Below are positions 19,022 to 28,748 of a stretch of DNA of 64,000 bases, in pieces. The DNA comes from Pseudomonas inefficax. GTDB taxonomy: Bacteria > Pseudomonadota > Gammaproteobacteria > Pseudomonadales > Pseudomonadaceae. Positions within the stretch are counted from its first letter, which is position 1, and the number at the start of each line of letters is the position of its first letter. The notes beneath the pieces were generated by a model, which saw only the letters and a list, made by a program, of their open reading frames with translations, made no database searches and was not told where the DNA came from. The stretch is from contig NZ_OPYN01000083.1 of the NCBI RefSeq assembly GCF_900277125.1, forward strand, positions 1 through 64,000, in the 5' to 3' direction. Both the position numbers and the translations under genes were made by a program.

Positions 19022-20224
19022 GTGAGACGTAAATTCCTGCTGCTGCTGGAAATGGGCTTGATCCTCGCCGGCCTTGCCGTGGGCTGGTCGGCCTGGAAGG
19101 TCAACTCGGTCCTGCAGCAGCCCCTGCACGTGACGCAGGAGCGCCTGCTCGACGTGCCCAATGGCACTACCCCAAACCGCATGTTCTATCGCATGCAGAA
19201 CGAGGGGTTGCTCGACGACGCCGTCTGGTTGCGCCTGTACTGGCGCTTCAACATGGCCGGCACTCCCCTGCACACTGGTGAGTACCGCCTGACCCCTGGC
19301 ATGACCGTGGAGCAACTGTTCGATGCCTGGCGTCGGGCCGATGTGGTGCAGTACAACCTGACCCTGGTCGAAGGTTGGACCTTCCGCCAGGTGCGCTCGG
19401 CCGTGGCCAAGCATGAAAAGATCAAGCATACCCTGGACGGGCTTTCCGATTCGGAAGTGATGGACAAGCTTGGCCATACCGGCGTGTTCCCCGAGGGGCG
19501 CTTCTTCCCGGACACCTACCGCTTCGTGCGCGGCATGAGCGACGTCGAGTTGCTGCAGCAGGCGTATATGCGCCTGGACGAAGTGCTGGCCAAAGAGTGG
19601 GCCGAGCGCACCACCGACCTGCCATACCGTGACCCGTACCAGGCGCTGATCATGGCCTCGCTGGTGGAGAAGGAGACCGGCATACCCCAGGAGCGCGGGC
19701 AGATTGCCGGCGTTTTCGTACGGCGCCTGCGTCTGGGCATGATGCTGCAGACCGACCCGACGGTGATCTACGGCATGGGTGAGCGCTACAACGGCAAGAT
19801 CACCCGCGCCGACCTGCGCGAGCCGACGCCCTACAACACCTACACCATCACGGGCCTGCCGCCGACCCCGATCGCGATGGTCGGCCGCGAGGCGATTCAC
19901 GCGGCGCTGAACCCGTCCGATGGCACCAGCCTGTATTTCGTCGCCCGTGGCGATGGCAGCCACGTGTTTTCCGACGACCTCGACGACCACAACTCGGCGG
20001 TGCGCGAGTTCCAGCTCAAGCGCCGTGCGGACTACCGCTCCAGCCCAGCATCGCCATCGCAGCCAGAGCCACAGCCGCAACCAGATGCCGACGAGGCCGA
20101 ACAGCCCGAGGCGCCTGCCGATGAGTCTACTGCGCAGCCAGCGCCCGACCAGCCGCCTGTGCAGGACGCCCCTGCTGGCGGCGCGCAAGCGGCCGAGCGG
20201 CCTATGCCTGACGAACAACATTAA
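19022..20224 (+). CDS. mltG: Endolytic murein transglycosylase MltG (YceG)
   Basis: A 400-residue inner-membrane lytic transglycosylase that cuts nascent glycan strands and sets their length. An N-terminal signal anchor (about 4-22, FLLLLEMGLILAGLAVGW) precedes a LysM-like region and the YceG domain with the catalytic Glu in MASLVEKETGI (about 219). The last 65 or so residues are a Pro/Gln/Glu-rich tail beyond the E. coli length. Start GTG 19022 gives VRRKFLLLLE; a longer frame overlapping pabC is rejected. Confidence 0.94.
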   Translation: MRRKFLLLLEMGLILAGLAVGWSAWKVNSVLQQPLHVTQERLLDVPNGTTPNRMFYRMQNEGLLDDAVWLRLYWRFNMAGTPLHTGEYRLTPGMTVEQLFDAWRRADVVQYNLTLVEGWTFRQVRSAVAKHEKIKHTLDGLSDSEVMDKLGHTGVFPEGRFFPDTYRFVRGMSDVELLQQAYMRLDEVLAKEWAERTTDLPYRDPYQALIMASLVEKETGIPQERGQIAGVFVRRLRLGMMLQTDPTVIYGMGERYNGKITRADLREPTPYNTYTITGLPPTPIAMVGREAIHAALNPSDGTSLYFVARGDGSHVFSDDLDDHNSAVREFQLKRRADYRSSPASPSQPEPQPQPDADEAEQPEAPADESTAQPAPDQPPVQDAPAGGAQAAERPMPDEQH

Positions 20225-21845
<1,621 letters not shown>

Positions 21846-21875
21846 TTTTCATTTTTTCATGTGTGCCGTTATCCC

Positions 21876-22664
21876 ATGCTCGTAGATTCCCATTGCCACC
21901 TCGACCGTCTTGACCTGAGCGCCCATCAGGGCTCCCTCGATGCTGCCCTGCAGGCGGCGCGTGAGCGCGGGGTCGGGCATTTCCTCTGTATTGGCGTCAG
22001 TGCCGAGAATGCTGGTGCGGTGAAGGCGCTGAGCGAGCGCTACGTCGATGTCGATTGCTCGGTGGGCGTGCACCCGCTGGACCTGGCGCCAGGTGAAACG
22101 CCGGCGCTGGAATGGCTGCTGCGCGAACTGGCTCACCCACACGTGGTGGCGATTGGTGAAACGGGGCTGGATTATCACTACGAGCCGGAAGCAGCCGAGT
22201 TGCAGCAGGCCTCGTTCCGCCTGCACCTGGAGGCCTCGCGGCAGACCGGCAAGCCGGTAATCGTGCACACCCGTGCGGCGCGTGCCGATACCCTGGCGCT
22301 GCTGCGCGAGGCCAGCCTGCCGCAGGCCGGCGTGCTGCACTGCTTCACCGAAGACTGGGACATGGCCAAGGCGGCGCTGGACCTGGGGTATTACATTTCG
22401 TTGTCTGGCATCGTTACCTTCCGCAATGCCGATGCCCTGCGCGAAGTGGCGCGGCAGGTGCCGGTCGATCGGCTGCTGGTGGAGACCGATTCGCCGTACC
22501 TGGCGCCGATCCCGCATCGGGGCAAGCCGAATTTGCCACAGTACGTGCGTGAGGTGGCGGAGTATGTGGCTTCGTTGCGTGGGGCCAGTTATGAGCAGTT
22601 GGCCGAACAGACCACTGCCAACTTCAAGCGCTTGTTCCCGTTGGCGCGGGTGAGCGGACAGTAG
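21876..22664 (+). CDS. TatD-family metal-dependent hydrolase (YcfH type)
   Basis: A 262-residue TIM-barrel nuclease-like hydrolase. Metal ligands are visible in MLVDSHCHLD (H-x-H), IGETGLDY (Glu), VIVHTRAA (His), LHCFTE (His) and ETDSPYLAP (Asp). Members cleave DNA or D-aminoacyl bonds; the exact substrate is uncertain. ATG 21876 was chosen because it begins the conserved MLVDSHCH motif. It closes the fab-tmk-holB run and is followed by the convergent rgsA-like RNA. Confidence 0.93.
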   Translation: MLVDSHCHLDRLDLSAHQGSLDAALQAARERGVGHFLCIGVSAENAGAVKALSERYVDVDCSVGVHPLDLAPGETPALEWLLRELAHPHVVAIGETGLDYHYEPEAAELQQASFRLHLEASRQTGKPVIVHTRAARADTLALLREASLPQAGVLHCFTEDWDMAKAALDLGYYISLSGIVTFRNADALREVARQVPVDRLLVETDSPYLAPIPHRGKPNLPQYVREVAEYVASLRGASYEQLAEQTTANFKRLFPLARVSGQ

Positions 22665-22686
22665 TTCGTCACAGTGGGCAGTAAGC

Positions 22687-22722
22687 AAAAAAAACCCGGG
22701 TTCTGGGGGGGGAATCCGGGTT
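22687..22722 (-). terminator. Rho-independent terminator of the rgsA-like RNA
   Basis: On the minus strand the stem aacccgg/ccgggtt is followed by eight T residues (A-run at 22687-22694 on plus). The strength is on the minus strand only, which argues for a minus-strand transcript rather than an end for tatD. Confidence 0.85.
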
Positions 22723-22806
22723 AAGACCATTAGGAGTAAAACAAAGGTACGCGGTCCCTGAGCACCTTTATCGGCGCGCCACTTGGGGGGGATGCGCCGC
22801 GCCAAC
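22687..22806 (-). ncRNA. rgsA: Small RNA RgsA (P16), candidate
   Basis: On the minus strand the interval between tatD and the TetR gene holds a complete small transcription unit. A sigma-S-like -10 (ccaatactt, 22812-22820) is followed about 120 bases later by a terminator hairpin (aacccgg ... ccgggtt) with eight U residues. In P. aeruginosa the Gac- and RpoS-dependent sRNA RgsA, about 120 nt, is PA2958.1, beside tatD (PA2959), so place, size and promoter type agree. I did not compare the sequence itself with known RgsA. Confidence 0.75.
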
Positions 22807-23006
22807 ACTTCAAGTATTGGTCAGGTTTGGCGCAGTGCCAGCGCATATTGATCGTTTTTTAAACAGATTTGGAATACGCCGAGGTTTCATTCCTCCCGCA
22901 GCGCATGGCAGTAAGCATCGTGAAACACAGACATGCTTGGATGATCCGTGCAATTTCCCGCAAGATAGGCATAATAAACCGCTTCGATTGTCATCCAGTC
23001 CTTCCT

Positions 23007-23642
23007 ATGCAGAAAGAACCTCGTAAGGTCCGTGAGTTTCGCCGTCGCGAACAGGAAATCCTCGACACCGCGCTCAAACTGTTCCTGGAACAGGGAGAAG
23101 ACAGCGTCACCGTCGAGATGATCGCCGACGCCGTTGGCATCGGCAAAGGCACGATCTACAAGCACTTCAAGTCCAAGGCGGAGATCTACCTGCGCCTGAT
23201 GCTCGACTACGAGCGCGACCTGAACGCGCTGTTGCATTCGGCCGACGTCGATCGCGACAAGGAAGCCCTGTCGCGAGCCTACTTCGAGTTCCGCATGCGC
23301 GATCCGCAGCGCTACCGGCTGTTCGACCGCCTGGAAGAAAAGGTGGTCAAGGGCAACCAGGTACCGGAAATGGTCGAACAGCTGCACAGCATCCGTGCGT
23401 CCAACTTCGACCGCCTGACCCAGCTGATCAAGGGCCGTATCAGCGAAGGCAAGCTCGAAGACGTACCGCCGTATTTCCACTATTGCGCCGCCTGGGCGCT
23501 GGTACATGGCGCCGTGGCGCTGTACCACTCGCCGTTCTGGAGCAATGTTCTGGAGGACCAGGAAGGCTTCTTCCAGTTCCTGATGGACATCGGCGTGCGC
23601 ATGGGCAACAAGCGCAAGCGCGATCCCGAACCCTCCAACTGA
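23007..23642 (+). CDS. TetR/AcrR-family transcriptional regulator
   Basis: A 211-residue repressor-type protein. The N-terminal helix-turn-helix covers about 15-60 (ILDTALKLFLEQGEDSVTVEMIADAV ... TIYKHFKSKAEI), followed by an all-helical ligand domain. Start ATG 23007 gives the typical MQKEPRKVREFRRREQ N-terminus; about 46 upstream codons are open but overlap the rgsA promoter region. A TetR gene sits in the same place in P. aeruginosa (PA2957). Ligand and targets are unknown. Confidence 0.88.
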   Translation: MQKEPRKVREFRRREQEILDTALKLFLEQGEDSVTVEMIADAVGIGKGTIYKHFKSKAEIYLRLMLDYERDLNALLHSADVDRDKEALSRAYFEFRMRDPQRYRLFDRLEEKVVKGNQVPEMVEQLHSIRASNFDRLTQLIKGRISEGKLEDVPPYFHYCAAWALVHGAVALYHSPFWSNVLEDQEGFFQFLMDIGVRMGNKRKRDPEPSN

Positions 23643-23684
23643 GTTAGTGCAGGCTCTCCCTGAGGCCTGCCAGCCCGCGTTGTT

Positions 23685-23805
23685 TGGGCCGCTTTGCGCC
23701 AATCGCAGGCAAGCCAGCTCCCACCGGTACAACGCAGACTTGAAGGTTGCGCGATCCTGTGGGAGCTGGCTTGCCTGCGATGGGCTGCGTAGCAGCCCCA
23801 TGACT
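23685..23805. repeat. REP-like inverted pair, second sequence class
   Basis: The left half (gccaatcgcaggcaagccagctcccac) and right half (gtgggagctggcttgcctgcgat) are complementary across about 100 bases. The core differs from the gcgggtttacccgc type seen elsewhere, so this is a different REP class. It separates the TetR gene from the radical SAM gene. Confidence 0.85.
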
Positions 23806-23924
23806 GACAAGCCTGTTCCCACAGCAGCACGGCAACACCGACAGCGGCAAAAAGGATAGGACTTGCAAAAACCTGATTTATGAGTCAGGTTTTGCCAGCC
23901 CCATCATTCATGCCGGAGTCATTC

Positions 23925-24893
23925 ATGATCGTCGATCGTCAAGGCAGGCGTTTTCGCAACCTGCGCGTCAGCCTGACGGCTGCCTGTAATTATGCCTGCA
24001 CCTACTGCGTGCCAGACGGCAAGCGCCTGGTGGCAGCACAGGACGAACTGCCGGCGGATGCCCTGGCCCGTGGCGTGGCCTACCTGATCGAAGCCGCCGG
24101 CATCGAGCGCTTGCGTATCACCGGCGGTGAGCCATTGGTCAGTCCGCGCCTGGATGCCTTCCTGGCTGCCGTGGCCAGGCTCGACCTTGACGATATTTCG
24201 CTGACTACCAATGGCCAGCTGCTGGCGCGCAAGTTGCCCCAGTTGCAGGCGGCAGGCATCCGCCGCTTGAACGTTTCCCTCGATACCCTCGATCCACATG
24301 CCTTCCGCCGTATTGCCCGGGGCGGCGACCTTGCCAGCGTACTGGCGGGTATGGAACAGGCCAGCGCCATGGGCATGCAGATCAAGGTAAACATGGTGCC
24401 GATGCGCGGGGAGAACCTCGATCAGGTGTTGCCGCTGCTGGATTACTGCCTTGAACGCGGCTTCGAACTGCGTTTCATCGAGCTCATGCGCATGGGCCAC
24501 CTGGCCCGTGACCACAACGCCTTCCTGCAGCAGTTCGTCGGCCTTGACCAACTGCTAACACTGATCGCTGGCAGGCATGCCTACGTTCAGGTGGATGCGC
24601 CTCTGGACGCCACCGCCTTGCGATATCAGGTGCCCGGCAAAGGCCACTTCGGTGTGATCGCCAACGAAAGCGTACCATTCTGCCGTACCTGTTCGCGGCT
24701 GCGCCTGTCCTCCACGGGCTGGCTGCATGGCTGCCTGTCCTCGGGCAACCGCCATTTCGTCGGCGACCTGCTGGAAAAACCGCGCCATCAGGCGCTGCCG
24801 GCCCTGCAGCGCTTGCTGGTCAAAGCCTTGGCAGACAAGCAGGACCTGGCGTTTTCCGGCGATGTGATGGTGATGAAGGTGATCGGTGGCTGA
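23925..24893 (+). CDS. MoaA-like radical SAM protein (GTP 3',8-cyclase paralogue)
   Basis: A 322-residue radical SAM enzyme with the MoaA architecture. The SAM cluster motif C21-x3-C25-x2-C28 is near the N-terminus, ITGGEPL follows, and the C-terminal second-cluster motif C-x2-C-x13-C with the Arg pair of CRTCSRLRLSSTG is intact, as is a terminal Gly-Gly. The usual TDRC before the cluster is TAAC, and MPEE after it is VPDG. No other molybdopterin gene is nearby; the next genes encode a lipoprotein and a DUF1285 protein. Start ATG 23925 (ggag at 23915) was preferred over ATG 23880, which adds 15 residues and lacks a ribosome site. Confidence 0.82.
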   Translation: MIVDRQGRRFRNLRVSLTAACNYACTYCVPDGKRLVAAQDELPADALARGVAYLIEAAGIERLRITGGEPLVSPRLDAFLAAVARLDLDDISLTTNGQLLARKLPQLQAAGIRRLNVSLDTLDPHAFRRIARGGDLASVLAGMEQASAMGMQIKVNMVPMRGENLDQVLPLLDYCLERGFELRFIELMRMGHLARDHNAFLQQFVGLDQLLTLIAGRHAYVQVDAPLDATALRYQVPGKGHFGVIANESVPFCRTCSRLRLSSTGWLHGCLSSGNRHFVGDLLEKPRHQALPALQRLLVKALADKQDLAFSGDVMVMKVIGG

Positions 24894-24959
24894 AGCTGGC
24901 GCAAAAGCTGCATCCGCCGGCTATTCGCCGGTTTTTCGTCGCCGGCCACTGGAGGAAAG

Positions 24960-25565
24960 ATGCGTAGCCTGGTTTTGCTGCTGGCGCTGATGGCGCTAGG
25001 CGGTTGCATGAATGTCAGCGATATGGGCGAGGGCGTCCGTTACCACCTGAGCGATGCCGGTCTGCTGGACCACAGCGATACCCGTCGTACCCTGTCAATC
25101 CGCCTGCAGCCTGATTCATTCATCTTCATCGGCCAGGGCGCGTTCGTGCCGCCGGGCAAGGGGCCGGTGCCGCGGCAGAATGCGGTGGCCGAGCAGGCCT
25201 TCAAGAGCTTCGTCGAGTATTTCCCGCTGGTACGCCGTGCCCAAGGGCCACTGGGCCTGGAAGATGCCATAGCCCAGGCGCGTTCGGTGGGTGCCGACTA
25301 CGTGCTGTATACCCGCTTTGCCCGCACCGACGACCGTATCGGCAATGGCGACGAGTGGTATGACGAGCAGGCAGTCGACCGCCTGGGCTGGGACACCGGT
25401 GTGGTGCAGATGATGCTCATCGAAACCAGCACCCGCTACCTGATCGACACTGCGCGGATCAAGAGCCGTGGCGGTTTGTTGACGTTCCACGATAATACCC
25501 CGGAGGATTTGCTTGGCGCGCCGATGCGCGAGTACGCTCGTAGCCTTCTGGGTATGAGTGAATGA
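24960..25565 (+). CDS. DUF4823-type lipoprotein
   Basis: A 201-residue exported protein. A short hydrophobic signal ([13 protein letters not shown]) ends in a lipobox with Cys17 as the lipidation site, and no Asp follows it, so outer-membrane sorting is expected. The mature part matches what I recall of the DUF4823 family, including a [14 protein letters not shown] segment and a C-terminal helix. Function is unknown. It is preceded by ggaggaaag and followed 10 bases later by the DUF1285 gene. Confidence 0.82.
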   Translation: MRSLVLLLALMALGGCMNVSDMGEGVRYHLSDAGLLDHSDTRRTLSIRLQPDSFIFIGQGAFVPPGKGPVPRQNAVAEQAFKSFVEYFPLVRRAQGPLGLEDAIAQARSVGADYVLYTRFARTDDRIGNGDEWYDEQAVDRLGWDTGVVQMMLIETSTRYLIDTARIKSRGGLLTFHDNTPEDLLGAPMREYARSLLGMSE

Positions 25566-25575
25566 GGCAAGCGTG

Positions 25576-26136
25576 ATGAGCGATTCCGGCAAGGCCAATG
25601 ATCTTCTGGCGCAGATCCCCAAAGCCAAGGGCCTGCCGCCGGTGCATCTGTGGAACCCGGACTTCTGCGGTGACATCGACATGCGCATCGCCCGCGATGG
25701 CACCTGGTACTACCTGGGTACGCCGATCGGTCGCAAGCCGATGGTGCGGCTGTTTTCCACCATCATCCGCCGCGATGGCGATGATTACTTCCTGATTACC
25801 CCGGTAGAGAAGGTGGGCATCCGCGTCGACGATGCGCCGTTCGTGGCAGTGGCCCTGGAAGTGGAAGGTGAGGGTGAACAACAGGTGCTGCGCTTCACCA
25901 GCAATGTCGAGGACCAGGTCGAAGCCGGGCCGGCCAACCCGCTGCGGGTGGTGATCGACCCGGCCACTCAGGAGCCATCGCCGTATGTGCTGATGCGCAG
26001 CAACCTCGAGGCGCTGATTCATCGCAATGTGTTCTACCAGTTGGTGGAGCTGGCGGTGCCGTGTGAGATCGAAGGGGAAGAGTGGCTTGGGGTGTGGAGC
26101 CAGGGAGAGTTTTACCCGATCGGGCGTAGCAGCTGA
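25576..26136 (+). CDS. DUF1285 domain protein
   Basis: A 186-residue soluble protein with the DUF1285 features [39 protein letters not shown] and [11 protein letters not shown]. No signal or membrane segment. No biochemical role is established. Start ATG 25576 has GAGG eight bases upstream; GTG codons at 25558 and 25573 are alternatives. It probably shares a transcript with the lipoprotein upstream. Confidence 0.88.
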   Translation: MSDSGKANDLLAQIPKAKGLPPVHLWNPDFCGDIDMRIARDGTWYYLGTPIGRKPMVRLFSTIIRRDGDDYFLITPVEKVGIRVDDAPFVAVALEVEGEGEQQVLRFTSNVEDQVEAGPANPLRVVIDPATQEPSPYVLMRSNLEALIHRNVFYQLVELAVPCEIEGEEWLGVWSQGEFYPIGRSS

Positions 26137-26156
26137 AACCTCCGTTGTCTGTGTTG

Positions 26157-26252
26157 GCCTCTTCGCGGGTAAACCCGCTCCCACAGGTTGCTCCACGGGC
26201 TTCAAAAACGGCGCCGTACCTGTGGGAGCGGGCAAGCCCGCGAAGAGGCCGG
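26157..26252. repeat. REP pair, inverted
   Basis: Copies at about 26157-26188 (ggcctcttcgcgggtaaacc) and 26217-26252 (gcgggcaagcccgcgaagag), between the DUF1285 and cupin genes. Confidence 0.9.
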
Positions 26253-26355
26253 CACAGGCAATAATCGGCCTCTTGGTTTTTCCCAGAATTGGCCATTTGC
26301 CGCTCGCCTCTCCAGGCCTAACCTGCAGGCAATTGCCATCCAGGAGCAGCCCCCC

Positions 26356-26772
26356 ATGAAACCCCTGAGCATCATCCTTTTCGCCCTGCTCGCCGCCCAA
26401 ACCCCTGCCTGGGCGCACGGCGACGCTGCCGACCAGGTCAAGGTCCTGCAGCAGCAACAACCCTCGAACGCCCCCGGCAAGAACGCCGTGATGCTCACCG
26501 TCAACTACGCCCCCGGCCAGGCATCACCCGCGCATCAACACCCGGGCGCAGTGATGGCCTACGTGCTGGAAGGGGCAGTGGTATCGAAGCTCGATGACGA
26601 GCCGGAGAAAACCTACAAGGCCGGTGAATACTGGTACGAGGCCCCGGGTACCATACACAGCGTGTCACGCAACGCCAGCCAGACGCAGTCAGCCAAGTTG
26701 CTGGTCTGGAGCCTGGTGGATGAAGGCAGCGCCGTCACAGTGCCCTATCCGGCAGCAGGCTCGGAGCGCTGA
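26356..26772 (+). CDS. Periplasmic cupin-domain protein
   Basis: A 138-residue protein with a Sec signal peptide (MKPLSIILFALLAAQTPAWA, likely cut after residue 20). The small single cupin has metal-ligand-like motifs PAHQHPGAVMAYVLEG (His, His, Glu) and PGTIHSVSRN (His). The fold suggests a metal-binding or sensing protein in the periplasm; substrate unknown. Ribosome site caggag lies before ATG 26356. It is probably monocistronic, isolated by the REP pair upstream. Confidence 0.85.
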   Translation: MKPLSIILFALLAAQTPAWAHGDAADQVKVLQQQQPSNAPGKNAVMLTVNYAPGQASPAHQHPGAVMAYVLEGAVVSKLDDEPEKTYKAGEYWYEAPGTIHSVSRNASQTQSAKLLVWSLVDEGSAVTVPYPAAGSER

Positions 26773-27082
26773 GCCAGCCCCAGCCGGGTTGTCACATCTA
26801 TCTGCTGCGAGAGCTGTGTCGACCAACGGCTCGGCCAGTTCGATGCCAGGCAGGCGAGGGTCTGCACTTTTGATGCGCAGGCTCCATGGGCTCAAGCCCG
26901 CCACCCACGGCGAACGTTGCTTGTCGGCTTGCCAGGAGGGCTTGGTGGGTGGCGATTGCTACCGCTTGCTGAGCGTTCTGGGTGAAATCGTAGGCTGTCA
27001 TGCGTGTTCTGTACTCGTCGAATGATCTCAGACGATACAGCAGCCGTGCGCTGGCATTAGGGGGTAGGGGGATAAGTGCAAC
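26773..27082. other. Gap without a recognised gene, cupin gene to tRNA-Asn
   Basis: About 310 bases with no convincing gene. Open frames on both strands lack ribosome sites and family resemblance, and one would run through the tRNA. I looked for a duplicated tRNA-Asn 3' end that would mark an integration scar and did not see one. Confidence 0.6.
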
Positions 27083-27117
27083 AAAAAAACCTCCAGTGCT
27101 TGCGCAACTGGAGGTTT
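27083..27117 (-). terminator. Terminator of tRNA-Asn
   Basis: On the minus strand the stem aaaacctccagt/actggaggtttt with loop tgcgcaagc is followed by a T-run, starting 8 bases beyond the tRNA 3' end. Confidence 0.88.
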
Positions 27118-27125
27118 TCAATGTT

Positions 27126-27201
27126 TGGCTCCGCGACCTGGACTCGAACCAGGGACCCAATGATTAACAGTCATTTGCTCTACCGACTGAGCTATCGCGG
27201 A
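27126..27201 (-). tRNA. tRNA-Asn (GTT)
   Basis: 76 bases on the minus strand with acceptor stem tccgcga/tcgcgga, encoded CCA, D-loop agctcagtcggtagagc, anticodon stem-loop with GTT in ctgttaa and the T-loop ggttcgagtcc. All arms pair. Confidence 0.97.
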
Positions 27202-27221
27202 ATCTGTGCGTATCTTACTGA

Positions 27222-27254
27222 TTGCCTAGGGGAAGTCAAGCCACCCCTAGGCAA
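27222..27254. repeat. Perfect inverted repeat between the aminotransferase and tRNA-Asn
   Basis: ttgcctagggg at 27222-27232 pairs with cccctaggcaa at 27244-27254 across an 11-base loop. It may be the transcript end of the aminotransferase on the minus strand, although no strong T-run follows. Confidence 0.7.
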
Positions 27255-27263
27255 AACAAGGAG

Positions 27264-28460
27264 TTACAGCACCTGAACGATAGCTTTGGTCACCACGTGG
27301 ATGTTGCTCTGGTTCAGCGCGGCCACGGCGATGCGGCCGGTATCCAGCGCGTAGATGCCGAACTCGTTCTTCAGGCGGGCGACCTGTTCGACGGTCAGGC
27401 CCGAGTACGAGAACATGCCGACCTGGCGGCCAACGAAGCTGAAGTCGCGGTTGGCGCCATATTCGGCCAGCAGCGAAACCATCTGCTTGCGCATGCCGTG
27501 GATGCGCTCGCGCATTTCGGCCAGCTCGGTTTCCCACATCTGGCGCAGTTCGGCGCTGTTCAGTACGGTGGCAACGATGGTTGCACCGTGGGTCGGCGGG
27601 TTGGAGTAGGTGGTGCGGATCACGCGCTTGACCTGCGACAGCACACGGGTGCTCTCGTCCTTGGAGGCGGTGACGATCGACAGCGCACCGACGCGCTCGC
27701 CGTACAGCGAGAACGACTTGGAGAACGAGCTGGACACGAAGAACTCCAGGCCCGACTCGGCAAACAGGCGCACGGCGAAGGCGTCTTCGGCGATGCCGTC
27801 ACCGAAGCCCTGGTAGGCCATGTCGAGGAACGGCACGTGGCCCTTGGCCTTGACCACTTCCAGGACGTTTTTCCAGTCGTCCAGGCTCAGGTCGACGCCG
27901 GTCGGGTTGTGGCAGCAGGCGTGCAGCACCACGATCGAACCGGACGGCAGGTTGTTCAGGTCTTCGAGCATGCCAGCGCGGTTGACGTCGTTGGTCGGCG
28001 CGTCGTAGTAGCGGTAGTTCTGCACCGGGAAGCCGGCCGATTCGAACAGCGCGCGGTGGTTCTCCCAGCTCGGGTCGCTGATGGCGACCACGGCGTTCGG
28101 CGACACACGCTTGAGGAAGTCGGCACCAATCTTCAGCGCGCCGGTACCGCCGACGGCCTGCACGGTAACCACGCGGCCAGCGGCCAGCAGTGGCGATTCG
28201 GCGCCGAACAGCAGCTTTTGTACAGCCTGGTCGTAGGTGGCGATGCCGTCGATCGGCAGGTAGCCGCGCGAGGCGTGCTGGGCGGCACGCTGGGTCTCGG
28301 CTTCGATCACGGCGCGCAGCAGCGGAATGCGGCCTTCCTCATTGCAGTACACACCCACGCCCAGGTTGACCTTGTCGGTACGTGGGTCGGCGTTGAATGC
28401 TTCGTTGAGGCCCAGAATAGGGTCGCGGGGTGCCAGCTCGACAGCGGAAAACAGGCTCAT
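27264..28460 (-). CDS. Aspartate/aromatic amino acid aminotransferase
   Basis: A 398-residue class I PLP aminotransferase of the AspC/TyrB type. The opening MSLFSAVELAPRDPILGLNEAF, the KVNLGVGVY segment, HACCHNPTGVDL and the PLP Lys in SSSFSKSFSLYGERVG (about 258) are all present, as is the Arg in the SYSGL region near the C-terminus. It interconverts Asp, Phe or Tyr with 2-oxo acids; Asp versus aromatic preference cannot be fixed by eye. ATG 28460 was chosen; 12 upstream codons are open. Divergent from uvrB. Confidence 0.93.
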   Translation of the reverse strand: MSLFSAVELAPRDPILGLNEAFNADPRTDKVNLGVGVYCNEEGRIPLLRAVIEAETQRAAQHASRGYLPIDGIATYDQAVQKLLFGAESPLLAAGRVVTVQAVGGTGALKIGADFLKRVSPNAVVAISDPSWENHRALFESAGFPVQNYRYYDAPTNDVNRAGMLEDLNNLPSGSIVVLHACCHNPTGVDLSLDDWKNVLEVVKAKGHVPFLDMAYQGFGDGIAEDAFAVRLFAESGLEFFVSSSFSKSFSLYGERVGALSIVTASKDESTRVLSQVKRVIRTTYSNPPTHGATIVATVLNSAELRQMWETELAEMRERIHGMRKQMVSLLAEYGANRDFSFVGRQVGMFSYSGLTVEQVARLKNEFGIYALDTGRIAVAALNQSNIHVVTKAIVQVL

Positions 28461-28707
28461 TGTTACCTTGGCTCTGATTGGAGTGTGATAGGACATACAC
28501 GCTCCAGCCCGAATGCACTGAAGCGGTGCACAAACGGGGAGTCAGTATAGTGATACCGACCGGTCACCGCGACAGTCCGGCATCGCTTTTCCGGTCATTT
28601 GCGCAAATATTTTTCGACCATTGGTCTAATTGCCGGGTCCACCGTAACAAGCGCTCACAGCTGTGCCTTGAAAGCGCCCCCCGGCGGGCGTATTTGGGTA
28701 TAGACTA

Positions 28708-28723
28708 CTGGCTAAATTTACAG
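28708..28723 (+). promoter_or_regulatory. LexA (SOS) box of uvrB
   Basis: ctggctaaatttacag, with flanks TA and TT, fits the LexA consensus CTGT-N8-ACAG with one mismatch. It sits 26 bases before the uvrB ATG, downstream of a candidate -35 TTGAAA at 28668, where a bound repressor would block transcription. Confidence 0.75.
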
Positions 28724-28748
28724 TTGCTGCAACACCGCGAGGTCCGTC

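Noticed and set aside
26798..27160. 120-codon open frame on minus
   Set aside because: Overlaps tRNA-Asn and its terminator; no ribosome site.
27126..27201. Possible integration site at tRNA-Asn
   Set aside because: No duplicate of the tRNA 3' end or integrase gene is seen on either side.
27222..28550. 442-codon open frame on plus opposite the aminotransferase
   Set aside because: Antisense shadow; the minus-strand gene has all PLP enzyme motifs.
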